Assembly: GCF_000024365.1 (NCBI RefSeq)
Contig: NC_013235.1
Coordinates: 1,550,001-1,614,000 of the forward strand
Length of the DNA stretch: 64,000 nucleotides
Reading direction: 5' to 3'
Source of the DNA: Nakamurella multipartita DSM 44233
Lineage (GTDB): Bacteria > Actinomycetota > Actinomycetes > Mycobacteriales > Nakamurellaceae
A program made the translations under genes and the position numbers. Below are positions 1 through 8,816 of this stretch, in pieces (within the stretch, counting starts at the first letter, position 1; every line of letters starts with the position of its first letter). A model generated the notes under the pieces. That model was not told the DNA's origin. It ran no database searches and worked only from the letters and a program-made list of their open reading frames with translations.

Positions 1-1241
1 ACGCCCTGCCCGCTGGGCCCGGGTCGCAACTCGCTGACCTCACCGGTGACGGTGCGGTACCAGCCCTCCCGGCGACCCCGCTTGAGCTGCTCCTGCCACG
101 ACTTGCGGATGGGGGTGTTGGTGCCGCCCATCTCCTTGTAGGCCTGGGCCCGTTCCTCGCCCTCCAGGCCCCGGATCTTGGCCTTGAGCTGACCGCCCCA
201 CACCGACTTGGGGTAGTTGAAGCCCTGGTAGGCCCAGCCGTCGCCGCCGCGGCGCCGCTTGAAGACGTTCGGGCCGTGCGCGCCGGTGATGTAGGTGCGG
301 AACACGTGGATGATCTGGGTCTGCAGCCGGTTCCTGTCCCGGTCGTCGATCAGCCGCTGCAGGACCCGGGAGGCGACGATGCCGCCGCCCCGGATGACCA
401 CGGTGCCCGGCCGCAGCGCCAGCTGCTGGTAGACGTGCTCGTGCGGCTCGTAGGCGTTGACCACCCGGGACGGGTCGCGGTAGTACTCGCGGTAGCGCTG
501 CAGGTCGGGCAACAGCTTGAGCCCCGGGTAGCCGATGGCGATGTGCACGAACGGGCTGCGGTAGGCCAGGCGCTTGGTCGCGGTGGCGCCCGGCGGCGGC
601 GTCAGGATGGTGAAGTAGCCGCCCTCGCGGCGCCGGCGGACCATCCGGACCTGGCCCTTGCGCACGCACTGCTGGTAGCCGATCCGGTTGGACTCGCGCT
701 CCATCGTCTCGAACGCCTGCCCGGCCTTGGGCGTGTAGTAGTTCTCGATGATGGGCTCGGTCAGCACGTTCCACAGCGGCTTGACGAAGCCGGAGACGCC
801 CTTGGCCCCGAACGCTTCGCGGACCGCGTAGGAGGGGAAGCCCCAGATGTTGTCCGGCGTGGACTTGGAGTCCGAGCGCAGCCGCTCGCCCCGGGGGATC
901 TGCGACACCCGGGTCAGGTACTCATAGCTCTGCCAGGGCGTCTCGAGCTGGGTGAGCACGGTGATGTCCTGGGCGGGCACGCCGTAGATGCGCAGGAAGT
1001 CGACCGTGACGAACGAGCCGATCCCACCACCGACCGTGACGAACTTGGTGTCGATGATGGGGATGCCGGCGCGCTGGACCATCTCGTCGGTCCAGATGTC
1101 GGTGTCGATGAGTTCCTGGGTGAGGTCGCCGCCGGCCCGGGCCCCCGCGCCGGGTGGTGACCCGGACGGGTGGGCGGACGGCGGGCCGGCCGGTCGGGTG
1201 GACGGTGGTGGTGGTGCGGGTCGAACGGGCGGATGGCTCAC
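1..1241 (-). CDS. FAD/NAD(P)-binding protein of unknown role (3' end beyond window)
   Basis: The frame is open from a GTG at 1241 to the window edge, so the C-terminus is missing; at least 413 residues are present. The start is chosen because AAGGGGG lies about 8 bases upstream. Residues 1-40 are rich in Pro, Ala and Gly and look disordered. A first Rossmann-type dinucleotide loop (VTVGGGIGSF) follows near residue 70, and a second glycine-rich loop (VIRGGGIVASRVLQRL) near residue 295. Between them are many aromatic and basic residues. Two such loops suggest a flavoprotein that also binds NAD(P), but no substrate can be assigned and the family was not recognised. It is transcribed alone, away from the ybaK side. 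Reading frame confident, function uncertain. Confidence 0.75.
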   Translation of the reverse strand, partial: MSHPPVRPAPPPPSTRPAGPPSAHPSGSPPGAGARAGGDLTQELIDTDIWTDEMVQRAGIPIIDTKFVTVGGGIGSFVTVDFLRIYGVPAQDITVLTQLETPWQSYEYLTRVSQIPRGERLRSDSKSTPDNIWGFPSYAVREAFGAKGVSGFVKPLWNVLTEPIIENYYTPKAGQAFETMERESNRIGYQQCVRKGQVRMVRRRREGGYFTILTPPPGATATKRLAYRSPFVHIAIGYPGLKLLPDLQRYREYYRDPSRVVNAYEPHEHVYQQLALRPGTVVIRGGGIVASRVLQRLIDDRDRNRLQTQIIHVFRTYITGAHGPNVFKRRRGGDGWAYQGFNYPKSVWGGQLKAKIRGLEGEERAQAYKEMGGTNTPIRKSWQEQLKRGRREGWYRTVTGEVSELRPGPSGQG

Positions 1242-1328
1242 CCGGATACCCCCTTATGCGGGCCGCGTCGGTCGCCCTGGCTGAGCAGCGACCGATCAGA
1301 ACGGACATCGGATGTGATCTTCACTCAT

Positions 1329-1346
1329 CTGGACCCGTGGGTCCAG
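1329..1346 (-). terminator. Inverted repeat after ybaK, possible terminator
   Basis: Two 8-base arms (CTGGACCC and its complement) separated by 2 bases lie 20 bases downstream of the ybaK stop codon. There is no clear U-tract. It could equally be an operator for the gene that starts at 1241. Confidence 0.35.
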
Positions 1347-1365
1347 GGATAGGTGCAACCGAGGG

Positions 1366-1845
1366 TCATCCTGATGCAATGGGGGCGAAGATTGCCCGGG
1401 TCAGTCTGGCCAGCTGGTCGGGAGCCAGCTCCACCTGCAGGCCGCGACGCCCGGCGCTGACCATGATGGTGTCGAACAGTGTCGCCGTCTCATCGATCAC
1501 GGTCGGTAGCGGCTTGCGTTGCCCCAGTGGTGAGATGCCGCCGGCGACGTACCCGGAGGAGCGTTCGGCGTCCGCGACCTTGGCCATGCCGGCCTTCTTG
1601 CCGCCGGCGGCGGCGGCCAGCGCCTTGAGGTCCAGCTGGGCGGCGACGGGCACGATCCCGACCGTCAGCTTCCCGTCGACCGTGGCCACCAGGGTCTTGA
1701 ACACTCGGTCCGCCGGCCAGCCCAGGGCCTGCACGACCTCGTCGCCGAAGGCGGTGGTCGCCGGGTCGTGGTGGTACGGCTGCAGGGTGTGGGCGACCTT
1801 CGCGCGGGTGAGCACGGCGATCGCCGGAGTCGGTGCGCCGGCCAC
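1366..1845 (-). CDS. ybaK: Cys-tRNA(Pro)/aminoacyl-tRNA deacylase YbaK/EbsC family
   Basis: This 159-residue protein matches the YbaK/EbsC fold, which hydrolyses mischarged Cys-tRNA(Pro) in trans after prolyl-tRNA synthetase errors. Visible hallmarks are RVFKTLV with the conserved lysine near residue 47 and the active-site loop GYVAGGISPLGQ followed by KPLPTVID. The length is typical of the family. The start is taken as the GTG at 1845, just after the upstream transglutaminase-like gene ends at 1857; the short gap suggests co-transcription. Substrate choice within the superfamily (YbaK versus ProX) is not fixed by sequence reading alone. Confidence 0.9.
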   Translation of the reverse strand: MAGAPTPAIAVLTRAKVAHTLQPYHHDPATTAFGDEVVQALGWPADRVFKTLVATVDGKLTVGIVPVAAQLDLKALAAAAGGKKAGMAKVADAERSSGYVAGGISPLGQRKPLPTVIDETATLFDTIMVSAGRRGLQVELAPDQLARLTRAIFAPIASG

Positions 1846-1856
1846 AGCGGCAAACC

Positions 1857-2678
1857 CTACTGGCCGACCACTTCGTGCGCGATCACCGACATCGACTCCA
1901 GGGTGGGACCACCGAACGAGGTGATCATGGCGACGTCGGAGGCGTCCCGGCCGCGGCCGATCAGCACCCGACCCTTGCGGCGCCGGTTGTTGCGGGGATC
2001 GAAGGTCCACCAGCGGTCGCCCAGCCAGACCTCCATCCAGGCGGCGAAGTCCATCGGCGCCGGGTCGACCGGCACGTCCAGGTCGGGCAGGTAACCGAAG
2101 ACGTAGCGGGCCGGGATGTTCAGCGCCCGGCAGAAGGTGATCGCCAGGTGGGTGAAGTCGCGGCAGACGCCGAACCCGGAGGTGTTCACGTCGACGGCCG
2201 TCGAGGTCGGAGAACTGCTGCCGTAGGCGAACTGCAGGTGGTTGTTGACGTGGTCGCAGATGGCCTGGACCCGGCCGTAGCCGGGCGGGATGAGGCTGAA
2301 CCGGGACCACGCCTCCTGGCCGAGCATGTCCGGCAGGCAGTACCGGCTCGGCATCAGATAGACCAGGACGTCGTCGGGCAGCGCCTGCGGAGCCCATTCG
2401 GGGGCGGACGGGTCGGCGTCCTCGGTGGCGTCGGGCACCGTGACCAGGGCCTGGTAGCCGATGCGCGAGCTGCCGGCCGGCAGCACCATCCGCTGGCAGC
2501 GGTTGCCGTACAGGTCGCGGTACTCGTGGGTGCGGTCCTGGGCGGGCTCCAGGTACCACTGCTCGACCTCGATGCTGACGCCCTCGCCGCCCAGCGGCGT
2601 CACCTGCACCACCGCCGGGGTCGGCACGGCCGCGGAGTACCGGAAATCGCAGCCGATCGACAGTCTGCGGGTTCCCAT
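1857..2678 (-). CDS. Transglutaminase-like (cysteine protease fold) protein
   Basis: The 273-residue protein has an N-terminal beta-rich region (residues 1-110) and a transglutaminase-like core. The nucleophile is Cys172 in GFGVCRDFTHLA, and the Asp-containing strand is WWTFDPRNN. The motif that usually carries the catalytic His (HAW-E) reads DFAAWMEVWLG, so Ala replaces His. The family includes peptidases and transamidases, often next to other peptide-modifying genes. The ATG at 2678 is preceded by a short divergent promoter region shared with the hydrolase on the plus strand. The biological substrate is unknown, and the missing His raises doubt about canonical catalysis. Confidence 0.85.
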   Translation of the reverse strand: MGTRRLSIGCDFRYSAAVPTPAVVQVTPLGGEGVSIEVEQWYLEPAQDRTHEYRDLYGNRCQRMVLPAGSSRIGYQALVTVPDATEDADPSAPEWAPQALPDDVLVYLMPSRYCLPDMLGQEAWSRFSLIPPGYGRVQAICDHVNNHLQFAYGSSSPTSTAVDVNTSGFGVCRDFTHLAITFCRALNIPARYVFGYLPDLDVPVDPAPMDFAAWMEVWLGDRWWTFDPRNNRRRKGRVLIGRGRDASDVAMITSFGGPTLESMSVIAHEVVGQ

Positions 2679-2737
2679 GAGCCCAACGTAGGCGGGTCAG
2701 ATTCCGAACATGTTTCCCCGCCCGCTGGGGTAGCGTC

Positions 2738-2753
2738 GTTACCGGCGGGTAAC
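2738..2753. promoter_or_regulatory. Palindrome in divergent promoter region
   Basis: GTTACC, a GGCG spacer and GGTAAC form a perfect 6-base inverted repeat between the divergent starts at 2678 and 2769, a few bases before the hydrolase ribosome binding site. It is placed like an operator, but no regulator gene adjoins it. Confidence 0.3.
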
Positions 2754-2768
2754 TTCGAGGAGATCGGC

Positions 2769-3665
2769 ATGCCGGAGCAGACCCGGTTCCTGGAGTTGCA
2801 CGGCCACCGGATGGCCCTGACCGATGTCGGGTCCGGCCCGTCGATCCTGCTGGTGCACGGGATGATGAGCGCCCGCACCACCTGGGCGGACCAGTGGGAC
2901 CGGCTGGCCGCCGACCACCGGGTGCTGGCGCCCGACCTGTTCGGCCACGGCGAGTCGGACAAACCCCTGGGCGACTACTCGCTCGGAGCGCACGCAGCCA
3001 GCCTGCGCGACCTGCTCGATGCCCTGGACGTGCCGTCGGCGACGGTGGTCGGGCATTCGCTGGGTGGCGGCATCGCGATGCAGCTGGCCTACCTGTTTCC
3101 CGAACGGGTCGACCGGCTGGTGCTGGTCAGCTCGGGCGGGCTGGGCCGCGACCTCAACCCGCTGCTGCGGGCGGCCACGCTGCCCGGCAGCGAGCTCGTG
3201 CTGCCGGTGCTGGCCTCGGGCTGGCTGCACGGGGTGGGTGATTCCGCGCTGCGGCTCTGGCGCCGGGTCGGACTGCCCGCGGTCAGTCCCAGCTCCACGC
3301 AGGCTTGGCAGTCGTTGACCTCGCTGGCCGACGCCGACACCCGGCGGGCGTTCCTGGCCACCAGCCGCTCGGTGATCGATGCCGGTGGGCAGACGGTCAG
3401 CGCCCGCAGCCGGCTGTCCGGGCTCACCGCCCGGGAGGTGCTGTTGATCTGGGGCGCGGGCGACCGGATGATTCCGTCCTCCCACCTGGAGGCGGCCCGG
3501 GCGGAACTGCCGCACAGCCGGGTGGAGATCCTGCCGCGGTCGGGCCACTTCCCGCACCTGGACGAACCCGACCGGTTCGCCGCCGTGCTGGCCGACTTCG
3601 TCCGGGCCCCGGACCGGCCGGCCGGTGAGATCACCGCACCGGCCGGCCCGTCCCGGACGTCCTGA
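2769..3665 (+). CDS. Alpha/beta hydrolase
   Basis: This 298-residue protein has the full alpha/beta-hydrolase set: oxyanion-hole HGMM near residue 33, nucleophile elbow GHSLGGG near residue 100, the acid Asp in WGAGDRMIP and the catalytic His in SGHFPHLDEP near the C-terminus. It lacks a signal peptide, so it is probably cytoplasmic. The ATG at 2769 is supported by GAGGAGAT 5 bases upstream; the frame is open further upstream, but that stretch is a shadow of the gene on the other strand. The substrate cannot be deduced; esterase, lactonase and C-C hydrolase roles all fit. Confidence 0.92.
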   Translation: MPEQTRFLELHGHRMALTDVGSGPSILLVHGMMSARTTWADQWDRLAADHRVLAPDLFGHGESDKPLGDYSLGAHAASLRDLLDALDVPSATVVGHSLGGGIAMQLAYLFPERVDRLVLVSSGGLGRDLNPLLRAATLPGSELVLPVLASGWLHGVGDSALRLWRRVGLPAVSPSSTQAWQSLTSLADADTRRAFLATSRSVIDAGGQTVSARSRLSGLTAREVLLIWGAGDRMIPSSHLEAARAELPHSRVEILPRSGHFPHLDEPDRFAAVLADFVRAPDRPAGEITAPAGPSRTS

Positions 3666-3667
3666 CC

Positions 3668-3692
3668 GGACCCGAAACAGCGCCCCGGGTCC
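3668..3692. terminator. Inverted repeat between convergent genes
   Basis: GGACCCG and CGGGTCC, 11 bases apart, lie directly after the hydrolase stop codon and before the end of the convergent transporter operon. There is no U-tract, so this is a candidate only. Confidence 0.35.
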
Positions 3693-3706
3693 CGCTCAGG
3701 TTCGGC

Positions 3707-4681
3707 TCAGCTCAGGTTCTGGGCCACCCACTCCTGGGCGACCTGCGCGGAGTCCTGCTTGTCCACGGCGACCTTGGTCAGCAGCTCGGTCAGCGTGGCC
3801 GTGTCCAGCTTGGCCGACACCGCGTTGAGCGCCTCGGTGACCTGCGCGTTGTTGGCGTCCGACCGGATCAACGGCAGCACGTTCTGCGCGGCGAACAGAT
3901 TCTTCGGATCCTCCAGCACGACCAGATCGTTGGCCGGGATGGCCGGGTCGGTGGTGAACAGGTTGCCCGCCTGAACCTGATCGCTGAGCAGCGCGTTGAG
4001 GGTCAGCGGTCCGCCCGCGTCCAGCGCCTTGAACTCCTTGAAGGTCAGGCCGTACTTCTCCTTGAGCCCGGGCACGCCGGTGGGCCGGGTCTCCCACTCG
4101 GACGGTCCGCCCAGGATGAACGTGGAGGCGACCGGGGCGAGGTCGGCGATGGACGTGAGGTTGTTGGCCTCCGCGGTGGCCTTGGTGACCACCACCGCGT
4201 CCTTGTCCTCGGCCGCCGACTTCTCCAGCACGACCAGGCCCTGCGGCGTGGCCTTGACCAGCGCCGCATAGACGTCGTCGGCCGAGACCGCGGTGGCGGT
4301 CGGATCGAAGTACTGCAGCAGCACCCCGGAGTACTCGGGCACCAGATCGATCGACCCGTCCTGGATGGCCTTGATGTAGACCTCGCGGCTGCCGATGTTC
4401 AGGTTGGTCGAGGCGTCCAGGCCGGCCTTGGTCAACGCCGCGGCGTAGATGTTGGCCAGCAGCGCGCTCTCGGGGAAGTTGGCCGAGCCGACGACGATCT
4501 TGCCGCCGCCGGCGGCCGCCGATCCGGACGCGGGTCCGGATGCCGCGGCCGAGGTGCTGGTGTCCAGCGGGTTGGACGAACCGCCGCCGCAGGCCGAGAT
4601 GGTCAGGGCGGCGGCCAGGCCGGCCGCCAGCAGGCCGGCGGTTCGGAACAGGCCGCGTCGGCGGCCGGTGCGCATGGTCAT
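3707..4681 (-). CDS. Osmoprotectant-type ABC transporter substrate-binding lipoprotein
   Basis: The 324-residue protein begins with basic residues, a hydrophobic stretch and the lipobox ISAC, giving a lipidated Cys near residue 30. This marks it as a surface lipoprotein. The body matches the OpuAC/ProX-like binding-protein family for glycine betaine, choline and related compatible solutes: NFPESALLANIYAAAL, GSREVY and LVPEYSGVLLQYF are characteristic. The start at 4681 is preceded by AAGGAGAT; an upstream in-frame ATG at 4735 lacks a comparable site. It is the last gene of a four-gene operon (ATPase, two permeases, binding protein). Ligand choice among betaine, choline and carnitine is not readable here. 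Confidence 0.92.
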   Translation of the reverse strand: MTMRTGRRRGLFRTAGLLAAGLAAALTISACGGGSSNPLDTSTSAAASGPASGSAAAGGGKIVVGSANFPESALLANIYAAALTKAGLDASTNLNIGSREVYIKAIQDGSIDLVPEYSGVLLQYFDPTATAVSADDVYAALVKATPQGLVVLEKSAAEDKDAVVVTKATAEANNLTSIADLAPVASTFILGGPSEWETRPTGVPGLKEKYGLTFKEFKALDAGGPLTLNALLSDQVQAGNLFTTDPAIPANDLVVLEDPKNLFAAQNVLPLIRSDANNAQVTEALNAVSAKLDTATLTELLTKVAVDKQDSAQVAQEWVAQNLS

Positions 4682-4766
4682 GCGAATCTCCTTGATCGGT
4701 GGGTGCGGGCTGATGGTCGCATCGGGGTACGACATCGGAACTGGGCGGCGAAGTCGGGGTGGCGGG

Positions 4767-5519
4767 TCACGGGCGGTCGGCCGTCTCGCCGCGGGCGACG
4801 ACCAGGTCCGCCGTGGTCGCGGCCGGCTTGCGCCGGCGCTCGGCCCGCCCGGTCAGCCCGGGGGAGATGACGAAGTGGCCGATGACGGCCAGGATCCGGT
4901 CGCCCAGCACGGCCAGCACGGCCACCAGGAACGCGCCGGCCACCATCATCGAGTAGTTCTGCTGGGCCAGGCCGTCGATGACGTACCGGCCGAAGCCGCC
5001 CAGCGCGACCACCGCGGCGATCGTAGCGGTCGCCACCACCTGCAGGAACGCCGACCGCAGGCCGGACATGATCAGCGGCAGGGCGACCGGCAGCTCGACC
5101 CGCAGCAGGACCTGGGACCCGGTCATGCCCATGCCCCGGGCCGCGTCCCGAGCGGCCGGGTCGACGTTGGCGATGCCGGCGTAGGTGTTGGACAGGATCG
5201 GCGGCACGGCCAGGATCACCAGCACCGCGATGGCCGGGCCGAGCAGCGCGATGTCGCCCTTGAACGTGTGCAGCCCCCACAGCGCGAGCAGGATCAGAAG
5301 GCCCAGGCTGGGCAGGGCGCGCAACGCGTTGGCCACGCCGGAGACCAGCCCGGTGAGCCGGCCGGTGTGCCCGATCAGCGCGCCCAGCGGCAGCGCGATC
5401 GCCAGGGCGATGGCCAGCGCGAGCAGCGAGTACCCCAGGTGCTGCAGGAGCCGGTTCCAGACGCCGCCGGTTCCGCTCCAGTTCGCCGGGTCGGTCAACC
5501 AGGTCCACGCGCCGCTCAC
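4767..5519 (-). CDS. ABC transporter permease (osmoprotectant type), second subunit
   Basis: This 250-residue integral membrane protein has about six hydrophobic segments and an EAA-type loop (DAARGMGMTGSQVLLRVELP) that contacts the ATPase. It belongs to the BPD-transporter permease family, as in OpuCB/OpuCD. The GTG start at 5519 overlaps the stop codon of the preceding permease, implying translational coupling. The C-terminal 30 residues are charged and cytoplasmic. It is paired with the permease at 5516-6166 to form the membrane channel. Confidence 0.92.
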   Translation of the reverse strand: MSGAWTWLTDPANWSGTGGVWNRLLQHLGYSLLALAIALAIALPLGALIGHTGRLTGLVSGVANALRALPSLGLLILLALWGLHTFKGDIALLGPAIAVLVILAVPPILSNTYAGIANVDPAARDAARGMGMTGSQVLLRVELPVALPLIMSGLRSAFLQVVATATIAAVVALGGFGRYVIDGLAQQNYSMMVAGAFLVAVLAVLGDRILAVIGHFVISPGLTGRAERRRKPAATTADLVVARGETADRP

Positions 5520-6166
5520 CTGGCCTTCACCGCCCGGGCCCATGGTGTGGTGATCCGCACCAGGATCTGGATGATCGCGTCGAAGATCCCGGCCAGCACC
5601 AGGCACAGCACGATGCCCGCCCAGATCGGGGTGAAGAAGTCCAGTTGGAACCCGACCGTGAACAGTTGGCCGAGCTGCGGGATGCCCAGCAACGCGGCCA
5701 CCGAGACCAGGCTGACGTTGGACACGGCCGCCACCCGCAGCCCGGCCCCGATCACCGGGATGGCCAGCGGCAGCTGCACCGTCAGCAGCGAGCGCAACGG
5801 CTGGTAGCCCATCGCGGTGGCACTGGCCACCACCAGGGGCGGCACCGCGTCCAGCGCGTCGGCCACCACCCGGACCAGCAGGGCGACGGTGTACAGGGTG
5901 AGCGCGACGACCACGTTGAGCGGATCGAGGATGCGGGTGCCCAGCACGGCGGGCAGGACGACGAACAGCGCGATCGACGGCACCGTGTAGAGCAGGCCGG
6001 CCAGGGTGATCAGGGTGGCGTACGACCACCGGTACCGGTGGGCGATCGCGCCCAGCGGCAGGGCCAGCAGCAGGCCCAGCACGGTCGGGGCGGCGGCCAA
6101 CCAGACGTGATCGAGCGTCCAGGCCAGGATCTGCTGGGCGTTGCGGCTGAGCCACTCCCAGTTCAT
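5516..6166 (-). CDS. ABC transporter permease (osmoprotectant type), first subunit
   Basis: This 216-residue membrane protein has five to six transmembrane segments and an EAA-like loop (SATAMGYQPLRSLLTVQLPL). It matches the short OpuC/Osm-type permeases that work in pairs. Its ATG at 6166 overlaps the end of the ATPase gene (stop at 6163), and its own stop overlaps the next permease, so the three are co-translated. It probably imports betaine-like solutes under osmotic stress. Confidence 0.92.
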   Translation of the reverse strand: MNWEWLSRNAQQILAWTLDHVWLAAAPTVLGLLLALPLGAIAHRYRWSYATLITLAGLLYTVPSIALFVVLPAVLGTRILDPLNVVVALTLYTVALLVRVVADALDAVPPLVVASATAMGYQPLRSLLTVQLPLAIPVIGAGLRVAAVSNVSLVSVAALLGIPQLGQLFTVGFQLDFFTPIWAGIVLCLVLAGIFDAIIQILVRITTPWARAVKAR

Positions 6167-7293
6167 GTCGTGACCTTGTCCGGACCACGGGACTGCTCGA
6201 TCGCGGTCAGCACCTCGGCGGCGGTGATGGTGCCGACTACGGCGCCGTCGGCATCGACCGCCACGCCGCGCCCGGACGGGGAGGACAGCGCCGCGTCCAG
6301 GGCCCGGCGCAGGGATCCGTCCGGCGCGGCCAGCGAGCCGCCCAGCACGAGATCGTCGACCCCGACCGGATGCCCGACCGGGACCGCCGCGCAGTCCAGC
6401 CAGCCGCGCGGCCGGCGGTCGTCGTCCACCACCAGGATCCAGCGCCCGTGATCGGCGGAGATGCCCTCGGCGGCGCTGCCGGCCCCGCGAGGCACGGGGG
6501 CGCCCAAGGTCAGCGTCTGCTCCGGCCGGACCGGCAGGTCGCCGGTGACGAACGACAGGGCGCGGTAACCGCGGTCCCGGCCGACGAAGTCGGCGACGAA
6601 ATCGTCCGCCGGCCGGCTGAGCACCTCGGCCGGCTCGGCGTACTGGGCCAGCCGGCCGCCGACCGCGAAGACCGCGATCCGGTCGCCGAGCTTGACCGCC
6701 TCGTCGATGTCATGGGTGACGAACACGATGGTCTTACCGAGATCGGCCTGCAACCGGATCAGCTCGTCCTGCAGCTGGTTGCGGACCACCGGGTCGACCG
6801 CGGAGAACGGCTCGTCCATCAGCATCACCGGCGGATCGGCGGCCAGGGCCCGGGCCACCCCGACCCGCTGCTGCTGCCCGCCGGAGAGCTGGGCCGGATA
6901 GCGCTTGGCCAGGTTGCGGTCCAGGCCCACCCGGTCCAGCAGTTCGGCCGCCGCCAGCCGGGCCTCCCGGCGGCTGCGGCCCTGCAGGACCGGCACGGTG
7001 GCCACGTTGTCCAGCACTGTGCGGTGCGGGAACAGGCCGGCGTTCTGGATGACGTACCCGATGCCGCGCCGCAACACCGGGGCGTCGACGGTGGAGATGT
7101 CCCGCCCGTCGATGGACAGCACGCCGTGGGTGGGCTCGATCATCCGGTTGATCATGCGCAGCGAGGTCGTCTTGCCGCAGCCGGACGGGCCCACGAATAC
7201 CGTGATGCGGCCGGTCGCGATCTCCAGGGAGAGTTCCTCCACGGCATGGGTGCCGTCCGGGTAGATCTTGGATACCGATTCGAAGCTGATCAC
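6163..7293 (-). CDS. ABC transporter ATP-binding protein with C-terminal CBS region (osmoprotectant type)
   Basis: The 376-residue subunit drives the betaine/choline-type importer. The nucleotide-binding domain has Walker A (GPSGCGKTT), Q-loop ([10 protein letters not shown]), signature (LSGGQQQR), Walker B ([12 protein letters not shown]) and the switch His (VTHD). Residues about 265-370 form a tandem CBS-like region, ending in [22 protein letters not shown]. In OpuA-type ATPases this region senses ionic strength or cyclic nucleotides. The GTG at 7293 follows GAGAGGGA. It is the first gene of the operon, so its promoter lies between 7294 and 7405, shared with the divergent P450. Confidence 0.93.
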   Translation of the reverse strand: MISFESVSKIYPDGTHAVEELSLEIATGRITVFVGPSGCGKTTSLRMINRMIEPTHGVLSIDGRDISTVDAPVLRRGIGYVIQNAGLFPHRTVLDNVATVPVLQGRSRREARLAAAELLDRVGLDRNLAKRYPAQLSGGQQQRVGVARALAADPPVMLMDEPFSAVDPVVRNQLQDELIRLQADLGKTIVFVTHDIDEAVKLGDRIAVFAVGGRLAQYAEPAEVLSRPADDFVADFVGRDRGYRALSFVTGDLPVRPEQTLTLGAPVPRGAGSAAEGISADHGRWILVVDDDRRPRGWLDCAAVPVGHPVGVDDLVLGGSLAAPDGSLRRALDAALSSPSGRGVAVDADGAVVGTITAAEVLTAIEQSRGPDKVTT

Positions 7294-7405
7294 GGGCGGT
7301 CCCTCTCGGGTAGGCCTGGGTCGCGTGCTCGCGGCAGACAGTACCCCGACAGGCCGACAGCCAAGCCGGTGCCGGACCGGACAGGGTTTGTGCCACCCTT
7401 CCCTT

Positions 7406-8572
7406 ATGACCGAAGCATTGCCGATTCCGCTGTTGTTGTCCCGTGACGGGCTGGATCCGATCGCGGAGCTGGCGCAGCGCCGGGCCAGTGAGCCGGTGGC
7501 CAAGCTCGAGCTGCCGTTCGGCATCGTCGCCTGGCTGGTCAGCGGCTACGACGAGGCCAAGCAGGTACTGGGGGACGCGACCACCTTCAGCAACGACATC
7601 GGCAACCTGACCAACGAGACCGAGGAAGACCCCGGCGGCCTGGGCATGACCGACCCGCCGTACCACACCAAGCTGCGCCGGCTGCTCACGCCGGAATTCA
7701 CCATGCGCAAGCTGCAGCGGCTGCGGCCCCGGATCGAGCAGATCGTCGAAGGGCAGTTGGACGCGATCGAGGCGGCCGGGCCGGGCGCCGACCTGGTCGA
7801 TCTGTTCGCCATGCCGATCCCGTCGCTGGTGATCTGCGAGCTGCTGGGCGTGCCGTACGCCGATCGCGAGGAATTCCAGGCGCTGTCCACGGCCCGGTTC
7901 GAGATGGGCGACGAGTCGCCGCTGGACGTCATCGGCACCTCTTTGGACTACCTGCAGAAACTGGTGGTCCGGGAGCGGGAGACGCCGGGTGACGGCCTGC
8001 TCGGTCAATTGATCACCGATCACGGCGACGAGCTGACCGACCGGGAGCTGGCCGGCCTGGCCGACGGCATTCTCACCGGCGGGCACGAGACCACGGCGGC
8101 GTCGCTGTCGCTGGGTGCGCTGGCCCTGATGCAGAGTCCGGACTACTACCGGGACCTGGCCGACGCCGACGAGCAGACGGTGCACCTGGCCGTGGAGGAG
8201 TTGCTGCGGTACCTGACCGTGGTGCAGGTGGCCTTCCCCCGGTTCAGCCGGACGGCGGTGCAGATTGGCGACGTCGAGATCCCGGCCGGGCAGATGGTGC
8301 TGGTGTCGCTGTCCGGGGCGGACCGGGACCCGGCCCTGGGCGAGGGCCTGGACCGCTTCGAGCCGACCCGGCCGGCCACCTCGCACCTGGGCTTCGGCTA
8401 CGGCATCCACCGGTGCGTGGGCGCCGAACTGGCCCGCATCGAACTGCGGATCGCCTTCCCCGCGCTGGCCCGCCGGTTCCCGGCCCTGCGTCCGGTCCTG
8501 CCGATGTCGGAGCTGGCCTTCCGCCAGACCTCGATCGTCTACAGCGTGGAGAAGCTGCCGGTCCGCTGGTGA
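7406..8572 (+). CDS. Cytochrome P450
   Basis: The 388-residue protein shows the P450 landmarks: I-helix GGHETTAASLS, the K-helix ExxR in VEELLRYL, and the haem-binding loop FGYGIHRCVGAELAR carrying the thiolate Cys. The length fits soluble bacterial P450s, which need separate ferredoxin partners; none is encoded nearby. It resembles the CYP105/CYP107-like clan, but the subfamily and substrate cannot be named. The start is the ATG at 7406; upstream in-frame sequence belongs to the divergent transporter promoter. No biosynthetic cluster surrounds it. Confidence 0.93.
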   Translation: MTEALPIPLLLSRDGLDPIAELAQRRASEPVAKLELPFGIVAWLVSGYDEAKQVLGDATTFSNDIGNLTNETEEDPGGLGMTDPPYHTKLRRLLTPEFTMRKLQRLRPRIEQIVEGQLDAIEAAGPGADLVDLFAMPIPSLVICELLGVPYADREEFQALSTARFEMGDESPLDVIGTSLDYLQKLVVRERETPGDGLLGQLITDHGDELTDRELAGLADGILTGGHETTAASLSLGALALMQSPDYYRDLADADEQTVHLAVEELLRYLTVVQVAFPRFSRTAVQIGDVEIPAGQMVLVSLSGADRDPALGEGLDRFEPTRPATSHLGFGYGIHRCVGAELARIELRIAFPALARRFPALRPVLPMSELAFRQTSIVYSVEKLPVRW

Positions 8573-8634
8573 TCGGGCGGTGCGCGGGAGGGGACCAGGG
8601 GCGGGGATCGGTGGGTGGTGATGGCAGGGTCGGT

Positions 8635-8660
8635 GGAATAGCCCGCCGGTCCGGGCTGTT
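8635..8660 (+). promoter_or_regulatory. SigR/SigH-type promoter of the sigma factor gene
   Basis: GGAAT at 8635-8639 and GTT at 8658-8660 are separated by exactly 18 bases, matching the known SigR/SigH consensus GGAAT-N18-GTT. It lies about 155 bases upstream of the sigma factor start, which implies positive autoregulation as documented for sigR and sigH. The rest of 8573-8816 shows no gene. Confidence 0.75.
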
Positions 8661-8816
8661 CCAACCAGCGTGACGATCCTGCAGCAGAGCCCCGTGCGAC
8701 GGGCGCCGAGACGGACCCGCCCAGGGCGGCAGGTACCCTCGACGCTGCGTCGCGCTGGTCGCGACGCGGGGGGTGCGCAGCGCCCGCCTTCGTCGACCGC
8801 GAGGCAGGTGAGGCAC

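Noticed and set aside
276-1160. Plus-strand open frame over the first gene
   Set aside because: Its product is a low-complexity His/Asp/Val/Gly-rich chain typical of antisense GC-rich shadows; the minus frame carries two dinucleotide-binding motifs and a ribosome site.
7406-8572. P450 as part of a natural-product cluster
   Set aside because: No polyketide, peptide or terpene synthase genes are near this P450 or the one at 54017.
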